Source: Collinsella aerofaciens
Lineage (GTDB): Bacteria; Actinomycetota; Coriobacteriia; Coriobacteriales; Coriobacteriaceae
NCBI GenBank assembly: GCA_008671285.1
Contig: RPYR01000134.1
Coordinates: 1-11,393 of the forward strand
Length of the DNA stretch: 11,393 nt
Reading direction: 5' to 3'
Shown: positions 1 to 6,910 of the stretch, one piece after another
How the letters are laid out: every line of letters starts with the position of its first letter
Position numbering within the stretch: position 1 is the stretch's first letter
Notes under the pieces: model-generated
Seen by the model: the letters and a program-made list of their open reading frames with translations, nothing else
Databases searched by the model: none
What the model was told of the DNA's origin: nothing
Made by a program: the position numbers and the translations under genes

Positions 1-333
1 GTCTGAAGGTACCGGCGCTCCAAACACGTGGCACCTGAATCCAGCCGGCGTCGAGCGCTCAAAATCGAAGTTGACGAGCGTGTCGATATGATCGAGCTCT
101 TCTCGTGGAATACCGAGCGCAACCAGATAGTCGGTAACGATCCCAACCGCCGTTGAAGCCCTCAGCCCCTTGGCATCGAGTCCCAATTTGGGCAGGCTCG
201 CGGTCGGCTCCGCCTCGTTGGCAAGCGAGTCCTCATCGTATAGGCTGCTTGCTCGCGAGAGCGGCTCGGACGGGCGCGCCACGTTGTGGTACAACCAGGC
301 AGTCTTATGGGACAGGACGATCGGCAGGTCCAT
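1..333 (-). CDS. Unidentified protein, N-terminal 111 residues (runs off the left edge)
   Basis: An uninterrupted minus-strand reading frame runs from an ATG at 331-333 to the window edge (111 codons, no stop). GGAGGG at 337-342 lies a few bases upstream as ribosome binding site. The in-frame TAA at 364-366, with no other ATG, GTG or TTG between, fixes this start. The protein begins MDLPIVLSHKTAWLYHN and the visible part ends RCHVFGAPVPSD. The Ser-His-x-Thr-Ala motif near the N terminus and a Cys-His-Val-x(3)-Pro stretch about 100 residues in recall Coriobacteriia proteins usually left hypothetical or labelled AbiEi-like; this is recollection, not a search result. No membrane segment or signal peptide is visible. 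It is separated from the ABC operon by a gap with a strong palindrome, so it is probably its own transcription unit. The frame and start are well supported; the function is unknown. Confidence 0.7.
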   Translation of the reverse strand, partial: MDLPIVLSHKTAWLYHNVARPSEPLSRASSLYDEDSLANEAEPTASLPKLGLDAKGLRASTAVGIVTDYLVALGIPREELDHIDTLVNFDFERSTPAGFRCHVFGAPVPSD

Positions 334-434
334 GAGCCCTCCAATGGAGTCGGATAACCAACCTTATTCCCCTGCTCACGGGTCCGCACACCTTCGTGCA
401 CAAGAAAGCGATTCCACCCGGTCGAGCGGCAGAA

Positions 435-499
435 AAACCATCACAACATTCGATGCTTTTCCCGTTTTTGGCGAAAAACGTCGAATGTTGTGATGGTTT
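435..499 (-). repeat. Nested perfect inverted repeat; possible terminator of the ABC operon
   Basis: A 19-bp arm at 435-453 (AAACCATCACAACATTCGA) is perfectly complementary to 481-499. Between them a second hairpin, CGTTTTT (463-469) and AAAAACG (474-480) with loop GGCG, abuts the right outer arm. Read on the minus strand, the structure lies about 50 bases after the stop of the 549-2447 gene and runs into a TTTTT tract (433-437), so it could end that operon. However, the long AT-rich outer stem and nested hairpin are unlike the compact GC-rich terminators elsewhere in this window. A palindromic mobile or repetitive element is the alternative. Confidence 0.75.
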
Positions 500-548
500 G
501 AGACGAGGTGAGGGGCACGGAGGGATCAAAGTATCGTGCTCGAACGGG

Positions 549-2447
549 TTAATCCAGCTCTTTTAAGCCATGCGCCAGCTGCCAGTACTCGCCGTGCTGG
601 GCGAGCAGCTCTTCGTGCGTGCCGCGCTCGATGATGCGGCCGTGTTCGAGGACCATGATGGCGTCGGCATCGCGGACGGTGGACAGGCGGTGCGCGATCA
701 TAAAGGTGGTGCGTCCGCGCATGATGCGGTCCATACCGCGTTCGATGAGCTTTTCGGTACGCGTGTCGATGCTCGAAGTGGCTTCGTCCAGGATGAGCAC
801 CGGCGGGTCGGCGACGGCCACGCGCGCGATGGCGAGCAGCTGACGCTGACCCTGCGACAGGTTGGCGCCGTCGGCCGTGACCGGTGTGTCGTAGCCCCGC
901 GGCAGGCGGCGGATAAACGAGTCGGCGCAGGCGGCCTCGGCAGCGGCGCGTACCTCCTCGTCGGTCGCGTCGAGCTTGCCAAAGCGGATGTTCTGCGCAA
1001 TGGTGCCGCTAAACAGGTGCGTGTCCTGCAGCACAATGCCGAGCGATCCGCGCAGGCTGGCCTTGGCAATGTGCTTGACGTCGATGCCGTCGTACGTGAT
1101 CTCGCCGTCATCGACCTCGTAGAAGCGGTTGATGAGGTTGGTGATGGTCGTCTTTCCGGCGCCCGTCGAGCCCACAAACGCGATCTTTTGCCCCGGCTTG
1201 GCAAACAGGTTGAGATCCATGAGCACACGGGTGCCCGGCACGTAGGAAAAATCCACGGCATGGAAGCGCACGTCGCCGGCAAGCGGGACCAAGCCGCACG
1301 TGAGCTCGGTGCCGTCGGCAGCCACCGCGCGGCCCGACTCATCAACAGCAACCACATCATGCAAGTGCCCGTACGCGCCCACGCCCTGACCCTCGGGAAT
1401 CTTCCACGCCCATGCGGCGTCGCCCGTCTGCACCAGCTCCACGCAGCCCTCGTCCACCTCGGGCTTAAGGTCCATAGCCGCAAACAGGCGCTCGGCACCG
1501 GCCAACGCGTTGAGCAAGAAGTTGCCGAGCTGCGTAAACTGGTTGATGGGCATGGCGGCCTGGCGCACAAAGACCAGGTAGCTCGCGAGCGCACCTACGT
1601 CGGCGAGCCCCTTGATGCAGAGCATGCCGCCCGCCACGGCGACGATGGCATAGTTGACGTAGCCAATCACGACAGTCATGGGCACCATGGAGTTGGCATA
1701 GCTCACGGCGGCGGTGCCGGTGCGGCGAAGCTCGTCGTTGCGGCAGGCAAAGCCGGCGACATTCGCCGCCTCGCGGTTAAAGACCTTGATGACCTTTTGG
1801 CCCGAGACCATCTCTTCGATATATCCGTCCAGGTCGCCAAGCGATGCCTGCTGGGCGGCAAAGAAGCGCTTAGAGCGCGCGCCCGAATAGCGCGCATACA
1901 GCACAATGGCCGCATCGCACACGAGTGTGATAATCGTGAGCTGCCAGTTAAGGATGATGAGCATGGCCGTGGTGCCCACAACCTGAATGGTGGCCTGAAT
2001 CACGTTGGCAAAGCTGTTGTTAAGCGCCTCGGAGACGGTGTCGACGTCATTGGTGAAAAAGCTCATGATGTCGCCCGAGCGCGTGCTGTCAAAATAACTG
2101 AGCGGCAGCGTCTGGATGTGCGCGAACAGGTCGCGGCGAATATCGGACACCACGCGTTGGGCCGCGCGCACCATGATCTGCGAGTAGCCCAGGGCCGAGA
2201 GCACGCCCGCAGCGTAGATGATCGCCGTCAGGATGACCTGCTTGGCGAGCAGTTCCTCCCCGCCCGTGGCCAAACCGTTAACGATGGGGCGCACCATGTA
2301 GGTGCCGGCGAGGCTCGCGATGGCGGCAACGGAGGCGAGCACGCCCACCGCGAGCAACGAGAACTTGGCATGCCCCATGTAGGAGAGCAAGCGGCGCACA
2401 GTGCGCTTGAGGTCGGCCGGGCGTGCTTGGGCTGCGGTCTTAGGCAT
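549..2447 (-). CDS. Heterodimeric ABC exporter, half-transporter with canonical Walker B (second gene)
   Basis: A 632-residue half-transporter: an N-terminal six-helix exporter membrane domain (about 20-325) then an ATP-binding domain (about 392-625). Visible are Walker A GSTGAGKT (426-433), the Q-loop glutamine (474), a variant signature LSQGQ (530-534, not LSGGQ), Walker B LILDEA with catalytic glutamate E555, and the switch histidine H586. The LSQGQ signature is typical of the partner that supplies its signature to the degenerate ATP site in BmrCD/TM287-288-type heterodimers. An extra segment of about 55 residues (335-390), including a WAWKIP motif, joins the two domains; similar linkers occur in clostridial relatives. 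The start is ATG 2445-2447, preceded by AGGGGGTG and overlapping the stop of the upstream gene by 8 bases, which suggests translational coupling. The longer frame from 2567 overlaps the upstream gene by 128 bases and was rejected. The substrate is probably a drug or lipid-like compound but cannot be read from the sequence. Confidence 0.93.
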   Translation of the reverse strand: MPKTAAQARPADLKRTVRRLLSYMGHAKFSLLAVGVLASVAAIASLAGTYMVRPIVNGLATGGEELLAKQVILTAIIYAAGVLSALGYSQIMVRAAQRVVSDIRRDLFAHIQTLPLSYFDSTRSGDIMSFFTNDVDTVSEALNNSFANVIQATIQVVGTTAMLIILNWQLTIITLVCDAAIVLYARYSGARSKRFFAAQQASLGDLDGYIEEMVSGQKVIKVFNREAANVAGFACRNDELRRTGTAAVSYANSMVPMTVVIGYVNYAIVAVAGGMLCIKGLADVGALASYLVFVRQAAMPINQFTQLGNFLLNALAGAERLFAAMDLKPEVDEGCVELVQTGDAAWAWKIPEGQGVGAYGHLHDVVAVDESGRAVAADGTELTCGLVPLAGDVRFHAVDFSYVPGTRVLMDLNLFAKPGQKIAFVGSTGAGKTTITNLINRFYEVDDGEITYDGIDVKHIAKASLRGSLGIVLQDTHLFSGTIAQNIRFGKLDATDEEVRAAAEAACADSFIRRLPRGYDTPVTADGANLSQGQRQLLAIARVAVADPPVLILDEATSSIDTRTEKLIERGMDRIMRGRTTFMIAHRLSTVRDADAIMVLEHGRIIERGTHEELLAQHGEYWQLAHGLKELD

Positions 2448-4269
2448 GACGCTCACCCCCTTCCAAGGGCGATCCGCATGCGACGGAGGAAAACGGATCA
2501 TCCGCGCAACCATCGTCGCTGCCGTCGCCGGCGTCCGCGTTCCTCGCAAACTCCATCTGCGAGGCATAAATCTCCTGGTATATGTTGTCGCCCGCTAGCA
2601 GTTCCTCGTGCGTGCCCACGCCGTGGACACGACCGTCGTCCAATACCACAATGCGATCGGCATCCATGACACTCGCGATGCGCTGGGCGATGATGAGCAC
2701 GGTCGTATCGGAAATCCGGGCGATGTGCTCGCGAATCTTAGCGTCGGTCGCCATATCGACCGCGCTGGTGGAGTCATCAAAAATGAGCACGCGCGGATGC
2801 TTGAGCAGCGTGCGCGCGATGCACAGGCGTTGCTTCTGGCCACCCGAGACACCGGCGCCGCCTTGGCCCAACTCGCCGTCCAGCCCGCCGATGCGATCAA
2901 GGAACTCGTCCACGCACGCCGCGCGGCAAGCCGCGAGGAGCTCATCGTCCGACGCCTGCGGATTGCCCCACTGCAGGTTCTCGCGCACGGTACCCGTAAA
3001 CAGCACGTTCTTTTGCAGCACAATGCCCACGGCGTCGCGTAAGGTCGCGAGGTCGTAGTCGCGCACGTCGTGTCCGCCCACAAGCACGGTGCCCTCAGTG
3101 GCGTCGTACAGGCGCGCAATCAGCTGTACAAGCGAACTCTTGCCCGAGCCCGTGCCGCCGAGGATGCCCACCGTCGAGCCGCTCTCGATGCGAAGGTCGA
3201 TATGCTCGAGCACATCCTCGGCAGCATCCGCGCGGTATTTAAACGACACGTCGCGAAACTCGATACTGCCGTCCGTTGGCGCCGCAGTCGCGAGGTCCCC
3301 CGCAGGATTGGCGATAAAGGGCTCTTCATCGAGCACCTCTGCGATACGGCCCACACTCGTAAGAGCGCGCGTGAGCAGCAAAAACACGTTGGAAATCATC
3401 ATGAGCGAATTCATGATCAGCAGCACGTAGCTCATAAAGCCCGTGAGCGAGCCCACGCCCAGCTTGCCGGCGAGAATCATGCGGCCGCCAATCCACAGGA
3501 TGGAGAGCGCAGCCACGTACATCGACAGCTGAAACACCGGCAGGTTGAGCACCGCGCTGCCAAAGGTCTTTGTCGCAGTGCGCGCAAGCTCGGTATTGAC
3601 TGCGTCGAACTTGGCCTCCTCGTGCTCGGTACGAACGTAGGCCTTGACGGCACGCACGGCGGTGAGGTCTTCCTGTACCACGCCGTTGAGGTGGTCCATC
3701 GAGGTCTGGAGTTGGCGGTAGAGCGGACTGACGCGATAGGTGATGACGCCCAGTACGATTGCCAGCACGGGCAAGATGATCGCAAAGACGGTGGCGAGCG
3801 GGCGCGACAGCATCAGCGCGTAGATAAGGCCGACGATAAGCGTCACCGGGCCGCGCACCATAGGGCGAAAGCCGTTGCCCACAGCATTTTGGATAACGGT
3901 GATGTCCGTGGTCATGCGGGTGACGAGCGAGCTGGCGTCGTAGTTGTCCAGGTTACCAAAAGCGAGCGTCTGAATCTTTTTGTACTCGGCCTCGCGCAGG
4001 TTAGCGCCTAGGCCCGAGGCAACGCGGGCGGACGTGCGGGCATAACCCAAGCCCAGTACCAGCGAAAGCGCAGCGCACACCAACATGTACGCGCCCTGCA
4101 GCAGCATGTAGTTGATATCACCCGCAGGCACGCCCACATCGATGATGTTGGCCATGATGACCGGGATAAACAGCTCGAGCACCGTCTCGACCGACACAAA
4201 GAACACGCCGAGGATGGCATCGCGACGGTATGCCCCTAGATAGGAAAACAGTATTTTGAGATTGCGCAC
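2440..4269 (-). CDS. Heterodimeric ABC exporter, half-transporter with degenerate ATP site (first gene)
   Basis: A 609-residue half-transporter: membrane domain about 15-315, ATP-binding domain about 335-570. Motifs are Walker A GGTGSGKS (371-378), Q-loop Q419, and signature VSGGQ (474-478). Walker B is VLIFDD, with D499 where active proteins have glutamate; the switch position reads AQR (Q529), not AHR. Aspartate plus glutamine mark the degenerate-site subunit of heterodimeric exporters (TM287, BmrC, LmrC type), so it should pair with the next gene, whose Walker B and switch residues are intact. The start is GTG at 4267-4269: an in-frame TGA lies just upstream (4276-4278) and no earlier start exists; GGGGG at 4280-4284 is a somewhat distant ribosome binding site. 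The promoter at 4311-4338 fits a leader of about 35 bases. The last 30 or so residues are acidic and glycine-rich, and part of them is encoded by a palindromic repeat at 2471-2501 that recurs between genes elsewhere in the window. Confidence 0.93.
   Translation of the reverse strand: MRNLKILFSYLGAYRRDAILGVFFVSVETVLELFIPVIMANIIDVGVPAGDINYMLLQGAYMLVCAALSLVLGLGYARTSARVASGLGANLREAEYKKIQTLAFGNLDNYDASSLVTRMTTDITVIQNAVGNGFRPMVRGPVTLIVGLIYALMLSRPLATVFAIILPVLAIVLGVITYRVSPLYRQLQTSMDHLNGVVQEDLTAVRAVKAYVRTEHEEAKFDAVNTELARTATKTFGSAVLNLPVFQLSMYVAALSILWIGGRMILAGKLGVGSLTGFMSYVLLIMNSLMMISNVFLLLTRALTSVGRIAEVLDEEPFIANPAGDLATAAPTDGSIEFRDVSFKYRADAAEDVLEHIDLRIESGSTVGILGGTGSGKSSLVQLIARLYDATEGTVLVGGHDVRDYDLATLRDAVGIVLQKNVLFTGTVRENLQWGNPQASDDELLAACRAACVDEFLDRIGGLDGELGQGGAGVSGGQKQRLCIARTLLKHPRVLIFDDSTSAVDMATDAKIREHIARISDTTVLIIAQRIASVMDADRIVVLDDGRVHGVGTHEELLAGDNIYQEIYASQMEFARNADAGDGSDDGCADDPFSSVACGSPLEGGERHA
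2471..2501 (-). repeat. Palindromic element, copy inside the ABC gene coding tail
   Basis: On the minus strand this begins ATGATCCGTTTTCCTCCGTC, then 5 unique bases (GCATG), then CGGATC. The same 20-base block, 5 different bases (CCCAA) and CGGATC occur in the same arrangement at 9537-9567 on the plus strand, so 26 of 31 positions match. The ends GATCCG/CGGATC are an inverted repeat. Here it is translated in frame as Asp-Asp-Pro-Phe-Ser-Ser-Val-Ala-Cys-Gly-Ser near the C terminus of the 609-residue ABC protein. Confidence 0.75.
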
Positions 4270-4310
4270 GCAGGTTCAACCCCCATCAAACGTTGTTCGC
4301 AAACGCACGT

Positions 4311-4338
4311 ATTATTGCGCGCCGAATAATGGTGTCAA
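4311..4338 (-). promoter_or_regulatory. Sigma-70-type promoter of the ABC exporter operon
   Basis: On the minus strand a perfect -35 TTGACA (4333-4338), a 16-base spacer and -10 AATAAT (4311-4316, 5 of 6 matches to TATAAT) point at the GTG start at 4269. Transcription would begin near 4304, giving a leader of about 35 bases. An imperfect dyad, ATTATTGCGCGCCGAATAAT (4311-4330), covers the -10 and most of the spacer, so a bound repressor could block the promoter. Confidence 0.7.
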
Positions 4339-4421
4339 GTATTCCGAAATCGTTTTCTGCAAGGTTAGCGACGGCGGCGAGTTCTCGTGACGTGTGTCCA
4401 TATTCACTCGGAATAATGGTG
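4324..4421. promoter_or_regulatory. Repeated operator-like sites in the ABC/MATE divergent region
   Basis: The 11-mer GAATAATGGTG occurs twice in direct orientation, at 4324-4334 and 4411-4421, 87 bases apart. Each is the right half of a loose dyad beginning ATT (ATTATT...GAATAAT at 4311-4330; ATTC...GAAT at 4402-4414). A reverse-oriented half-site TATTCCG lies at 4341-4347. The first copy overlaps the ABC promoter; the second lies between the two promoters. This suggests a dimeric regulator binding at two places, but the protein is not in the window and its family cannot be named. Confidence 0.45.
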
Positions 4422-4456
4422 CGCGAGACTTTTTCGCTCCGGCGTCAACACAAACC

Positions 4457-4487
4457 TTGACTCTACAATCGTTGTAGGGTTTTCACT
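4457..4487 (+). promoter_or_regulatory. MerR-type promoter/operator of the MATE gene
   Basis: TTGACT (4457-4462) is a good -35 box. It overlaps a dyad ACTCTAC-N7-GTAGGGT (4460-4480) whose centre CTACAA-TCG-TTGTAG is a perfect inverted repeat. MerR-family operators typically read ACTCTAC-N7-GTAGAGT and sit between -35 and -10 boxes spaced 19-20 bases apart. With a 19-base spacer the -10 would be TTCACT (4482-4487), weak as expected for an activator-dependent promoter. Transcription would begin near 4494, giving a leader of about 34 bases. Confidence 0.6.
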
Positions 4488-4527
4488 ACACTGGTACGTA
4501 AACGAACCCAGCCAGAAAGCCCCGCCC

Positions 4528-5874
4528 ATGGAACACGACCTCACACGCGGCAATGTCCTTAAGACCATCGCGGTCTTTGCCCTGCCTTATATGCTCTCGT
4601 ACTTTTTGCAGATGCTCTACGGCATGGCCGACCTGTACATGATGGGGCAGTTTAGCGGCGCCGCCGGCATCACCGCCGTGGGCAATGGTGCGCAGACGCT
4701 CTATATCATTACCGTGACGCTCGTGGGTCTAGCCATGGGAACGACGGTCATCGTCGGTCACGCCGTGGGTTCGCGCCGCTTCGACCGCGCCGAGACCGCC
4801 ATCGGCAACACCATCACGCTCTTTATGGGCGTCTCGGTGGTGCTGGCCGCTGTCCTGCTTGCATTGTGTCCGCAGATTGTGGCACTCATTGGCACGCCGG
4901 CCGAGGCAGTCGAAGGAACCGCCGCCTACCTGCGTATCTGCTTTGTCGGCATTCCGTTTATCGCCGCATACAACATTCTTTCGGCCATCTTTCGCGGGCT
5001 GGGCGATTCGCGCTCGCCCATGTACGTGATCGGCGTGGCGTGCATCATTAACATCGCGCTCGATTTTCTGTTTATCGGCCACATGGGGCTCGGCCCCGTG
5101 GGCGCGGCGCTCGGCACGGTGACCGCCCAGACGGCCAGCGTTGCCCTCGCGCTCGTGTGGCTCAAGAGCCGCCGCACGAACATCCACGTAAAGCGCAGCG
5201 ACCTGCGCCCCCAGCCCGAGGTGCTCGGCAGCATTCTTAAGATTGGCGTGCCCGTGGCCGTGCAGGACGGCTGCATCCAGGTGGCGTTTATGTTTATCAC
5301 CGTCATCGCCAACCACCGAGGGCTCGTCGACGCCGCCGCCGTGGGCCTGGTCGAAAAGATGATCAGCTTTTTGTTCATTGTGCCAAGTTCCATGGGTGCC
5401 ACCGTCAGCGCGCTCACGGCGCAAAATGCCGGCGCGGGCAAGGGCGACCGCGCACGTCAGGTGCTCAAGGACGCTATGACGATCTCGGTGGTGTACGGCT
5501 GCCTGATCACGGTGCTGATGTGGCTGGTGGCCCCGGCGTTTATTGGCTTTTTTGCCAAGGACGCCGCGGTGGTCGCGGCCGGTACCGGCTATATGCGCAG
5601 CTACATTTTCGACGCAATCTTTGCCGGCATCCACATTTGCTTTAGCGGCTTTTTCGCTGCTTACGGCAAGAGCTACATCGGCTTTGCGCACAACGTGCTG
5701 GCCGTGGCGCTCATTCGCGTGCCGGGCGCGTGGCTGCTATCGAACGCCTATTCCGACACGTTGTTTCCCATGGGCATCGCTTCGCCGTGCGGCTCGATTT
5801 TGTCGGCGGTCATCTGTGTTGTCGCGTTTACCGTGCTCAACCGGCGCGGGGCTTTTAACAAGCTGATGGCGTAG
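4528..5874 (+). CDS. MATE family multidrug efflux antiporter
   Basis: A 448-residue integral membrane protein of the usual MATE length (about 450, twelve helices expected), exporting cationic drugs or metabolites in exchange for Na+ or H+. Family marks are the conserved proline in FALPYML (about 18-23), MADLYMMGQFSG (33-44), the loop IFRGLGDSRSPMY (154-166) and NIALDFLFIGHMGLGPVGAA (175-194). The two halves repeat the same helix pattern, and the C terminus ends shortly after the last helix. ATG 4528 is the first start after the promoter; its ribosome binding site is weak (AGAAAG at 4514-4519). The MerR-type operator upstream suggests drug-induced expression. It diverges from the ABC exporter operon, so the two may be co-regulated. 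The substrate cannot be told from the sequence. Confidence 0.93.
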   Translation: MEHDLTRGNVLKTIAVFALPYMLSYFLQMLYGMADLYMMGQFSGAAGITAVGNGAQTLYIITVTLVGLAMGTTVIVGHAVGSRRFDRAETAIGNTITLFMGVSVVLAAVLLALCPQIVALIGTPAEAVEGTAAYLRICFVGIPFIAAYNILSAIFRGLGDSRSPMYVIGVACIINIALDFLFIGHMGLGPVGAALGTVTAQTASVALALVWLKSRRTNIHVKRSDLRPQPEVLGSILKIGVPVAVQDGCIQVAFMFITVIANHRGLVDAAAVGLVEKMISFLFIVPSSMGATVSALTAQNAGAGKGDRARQVLKDAMTISVVYGCLITVLMWLVAPAFIGFFAKDAAVVAAGTGYMRSYIFDAIFAGIHICFSGFFAAYGKSYIGFAHNVLAVALIRVPGAWLLSNAYSDTLFPMGIASPCGSILSAVICVVAFTVLNRRGAFNKLMA

Positions 5875-5984
5875 CGGGGCGACGCGAGATCGCCCTCATC
5901 GACGACATCATCAGCGACGACCCGGCGACCTACGTGACGCAGATCACGGTGCCGGTTACTATGCTCGATTAAGAACCTCCCGGA
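5875..5984 (+). pseudogene. 3' tail remnant of a degraded gene, copy A
   Basis: Directly after the MATE stop, a frame reads ATYVTQITVPVTMLD and ends at TAA 5970-5972, followed by AACCTCCCGGA, the left half of a terminator whose right half is missing. No start codon or ribosome site precedes it, so it cannot be an intact gene. Positions 5927-5984 match 7058-7115 at 45 of 58 bases without gaps, including the stop codon and terminator arm. The ITVPV ending resembles the last strand of LacI-family sugar regulators, but this parent is a guess. Confidence 0.5.
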
Positions 5985-6026
5985 CAGGCATGAAGTGCAG
6001 CTCAACTAACGAACGTCAGCTACAGG

Positions 6027-6067
6027 AGAACCGCCATGTCGAGGACAGTCCCCGATATGGCGGTTTT
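6027..6067 (+). terminator. Probable rho-independent terminator after the MATE gene
   Basis: AACCGCCAT (6029-6037) pairs perfectly with ATGGCGGTT (6057-6065) and is followed on the plus strand by a short T run (6064-6067). The long loop can fold further (GGAC/GTCC). It lies between convergent genes and its T run overlaps the stop codon of the PIN toxin gene, so it probably ends MATE transcription. Confidence 0.6.
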
Positions 6068-6488
6068 ACTCCTCCGGAATCGGAAACGCACGGATGAACT
6101 CTGCGGGCGAGAAGGTCTTGATGGTCGAACGTACAAAAGCGGCGCGGTCACGCGTGATGATAAAGTCCACGCCGGCACGCTCGGCCATCGCACGGATGCA
6201 GCCGTCCTCAAAGTCCGGCTCATCGGAATAGGCGGAGGCAAAACAAGCCTCTTGGTCGAGAGACTCTACCGAGTAGCTCTTAAGGCAGTCGCGCACTACC
6301 TCGCGCCCGCGCGCCTCGCCGGCCTGTTTGGTGAGAATGTAGTACGCGTCCTTGAGAGAGCAGGCCGAAACAACGCCTTCGATAAGCCCCACGTCGACGA
6401 GCCCCTTGATCGTTTGCGCCGCTGCGTGCTCCGGCCGGCCCGGAAGCACGCAATCGAGCAGAAAATTGGTATCGAGAAATGCTCTCAT
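6066..6488 (-). CDS. PIN-domain toxin (probable ribonuclease) of a type II toxin-antitoxin pair
   Basis: A 140-residue single-domain protein of usual PIN/VapC size. It starts MRAFLDTNFLLD, with first catalytic aspartate D6 in the LDTN motif. Further acidic residues fall where the family needs them: D47 in SLKDAYYIL, D95 in DFEDG, and D114 in FIITRD. PIN proteins use these to bind Mg2+ and cut RNA; the target is unknown here. The ATG at 6486-6488 overlaps the antitoxin stop in an ATGA arrangement (6485-6488), antitoxin first, the usual order for such pairs. All expected catalytic positions are present, so the toxin looks active. The stop at 6066-6068 touches the T run of the convergent MATE terminator. 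Confidence 0.88.
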   Translation of the reverse strand: MRAFLDTNFLLDCVLPGRPEHAAAQTIKGLVDVGLIEGVVSACSLKDAYYILTKQAGEARGREVVRDCLKSYSVESLDQEACFASAYSDEPDFEDGCIRAMAERAGVDFIITRDRAAFVRSTIKTFSPAEFIRAFPIPEE

Positions 6489-6877
6489 AGGTAGCGCTCC
6501 CTCGCGACGCGCTTTTCATCTTCAACCGTCATCGTATCGAGCGGCGTTCCCTTTGGCATGTTAGCCACGATATCGAGATACTCCTGGTAGTCCTCATTCT
6601 CCGCGAGCATCTCACGGATCTCCTTCCAGGTGATCTTGGGATGCCACATCGTACCCACGTCGCGCTTGGGCTTGCCCGTGCCGCACGTCGGTTTTGCGCC
6701 CCCACGCTCCTGGGCAGCGTCATATTCCACCGTAACTGGACCTTCATAGTCGAGCGGCACGATCTTGAACAACGGCTTGCTCCGCTTGAAGACCACAACC
6801 TCCTCGCCCTCATTGGCAACCTTTTCGGCCACCTGCGTAAGGTTTTGGCGCAGTTCCGAAAACGCGACGGTAACCAT
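6485..6877 (-). CDS. Phd/YefM-type antitoxin with a long C-terminal extension
   Basis: A 130-residue protein whose first 42 residues (VTVAFSELRQNLTQVAEKV, then EEVVVFKRSKPLFKIVPL) fit the Phd/YefM DNA-binding fold: a short strand, a helix with SELRQNL, and a beta hairpin ending in a Pro. The remaining 85 or so residues are longer than in typical Phd proteins (total about 80-90) and should hold the toxin-neutralising part; WKEIREMLAENEDYQEYLD (about 87-105) looks helical and acidic. The start is ATG 6875-6877 because AGGAG (6883-6887) lies five bases upstream; the ATG at 6895 lies before that ribosome site and was rejected. The four-base overlap with the toxin implies coupled translation. A dyad over the promoter suggests autoregulation. 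Confidence 0.83.
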   Translation of the reverse strand: MVTVAFSELRQNLTQVAEKVANEGEEVVVFKRSKPLFKIVPLDYEGPVTVEYDAAQERGGAKPTCGTGKPKRDVGTMWHPKITWKEIREMLAENEDYQEYLDIVANMPKGTPLDTMTVEDEKRVARERYL

Positions 6878-6910
6878 AACTGCTCCTCTCAACATATATC
6901 TTCACTGCTA

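Noticed and set aside
2448..2567. Longer N terminus of the second ABC gene from ATG 2567
   Set aside because: It would overlap the upstream gene by 128 bases and add an Arg/Pro-rich leader unlike the family; ATG 2447 has a better ribosome site.
570..2669. Plus-strand open frame of 699 codons opposite the ABC genes
   Set aside because: It is antisense to a gene with every ABC motif, is rich in His, Arg, Gly and Ala as expected of a mirror frame in high-GC DNA, and lacks recognisable domains.
4312..4401. Small minus-strand frame of 29 codons starting MDTRHENSPP
   Set aside because: The sequence looks protein-like, but it has no ribosome site and contains the ABC promoter -35 and -10, so it would not be on that mRNA. 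A regulator remnant is possible but unsupported.
4329..4460. Small plus-strand frame of 43 codons starting ATGGTGTCA
   Set aside because: No ribosome site; it runs through the operator-like repeats and part of the MATE -35 box.
6036..6494. Plus-strand frame of 152 codons preceded by AGGAG with good spacing
   Set aside because: It lies opposite the PIN toxin gene and reads as mirror sequence. The AGGAG and ATG belong to the left arm of the MATE terminator hairpin, so the ribosome site is probably chance.
6878..6895. Longer N terminus of the antitoxin from ATG 6895
   Set aside because: The AGGAG ribosome site lies between this ATG and ATG 6877, where the Phd fold begins.
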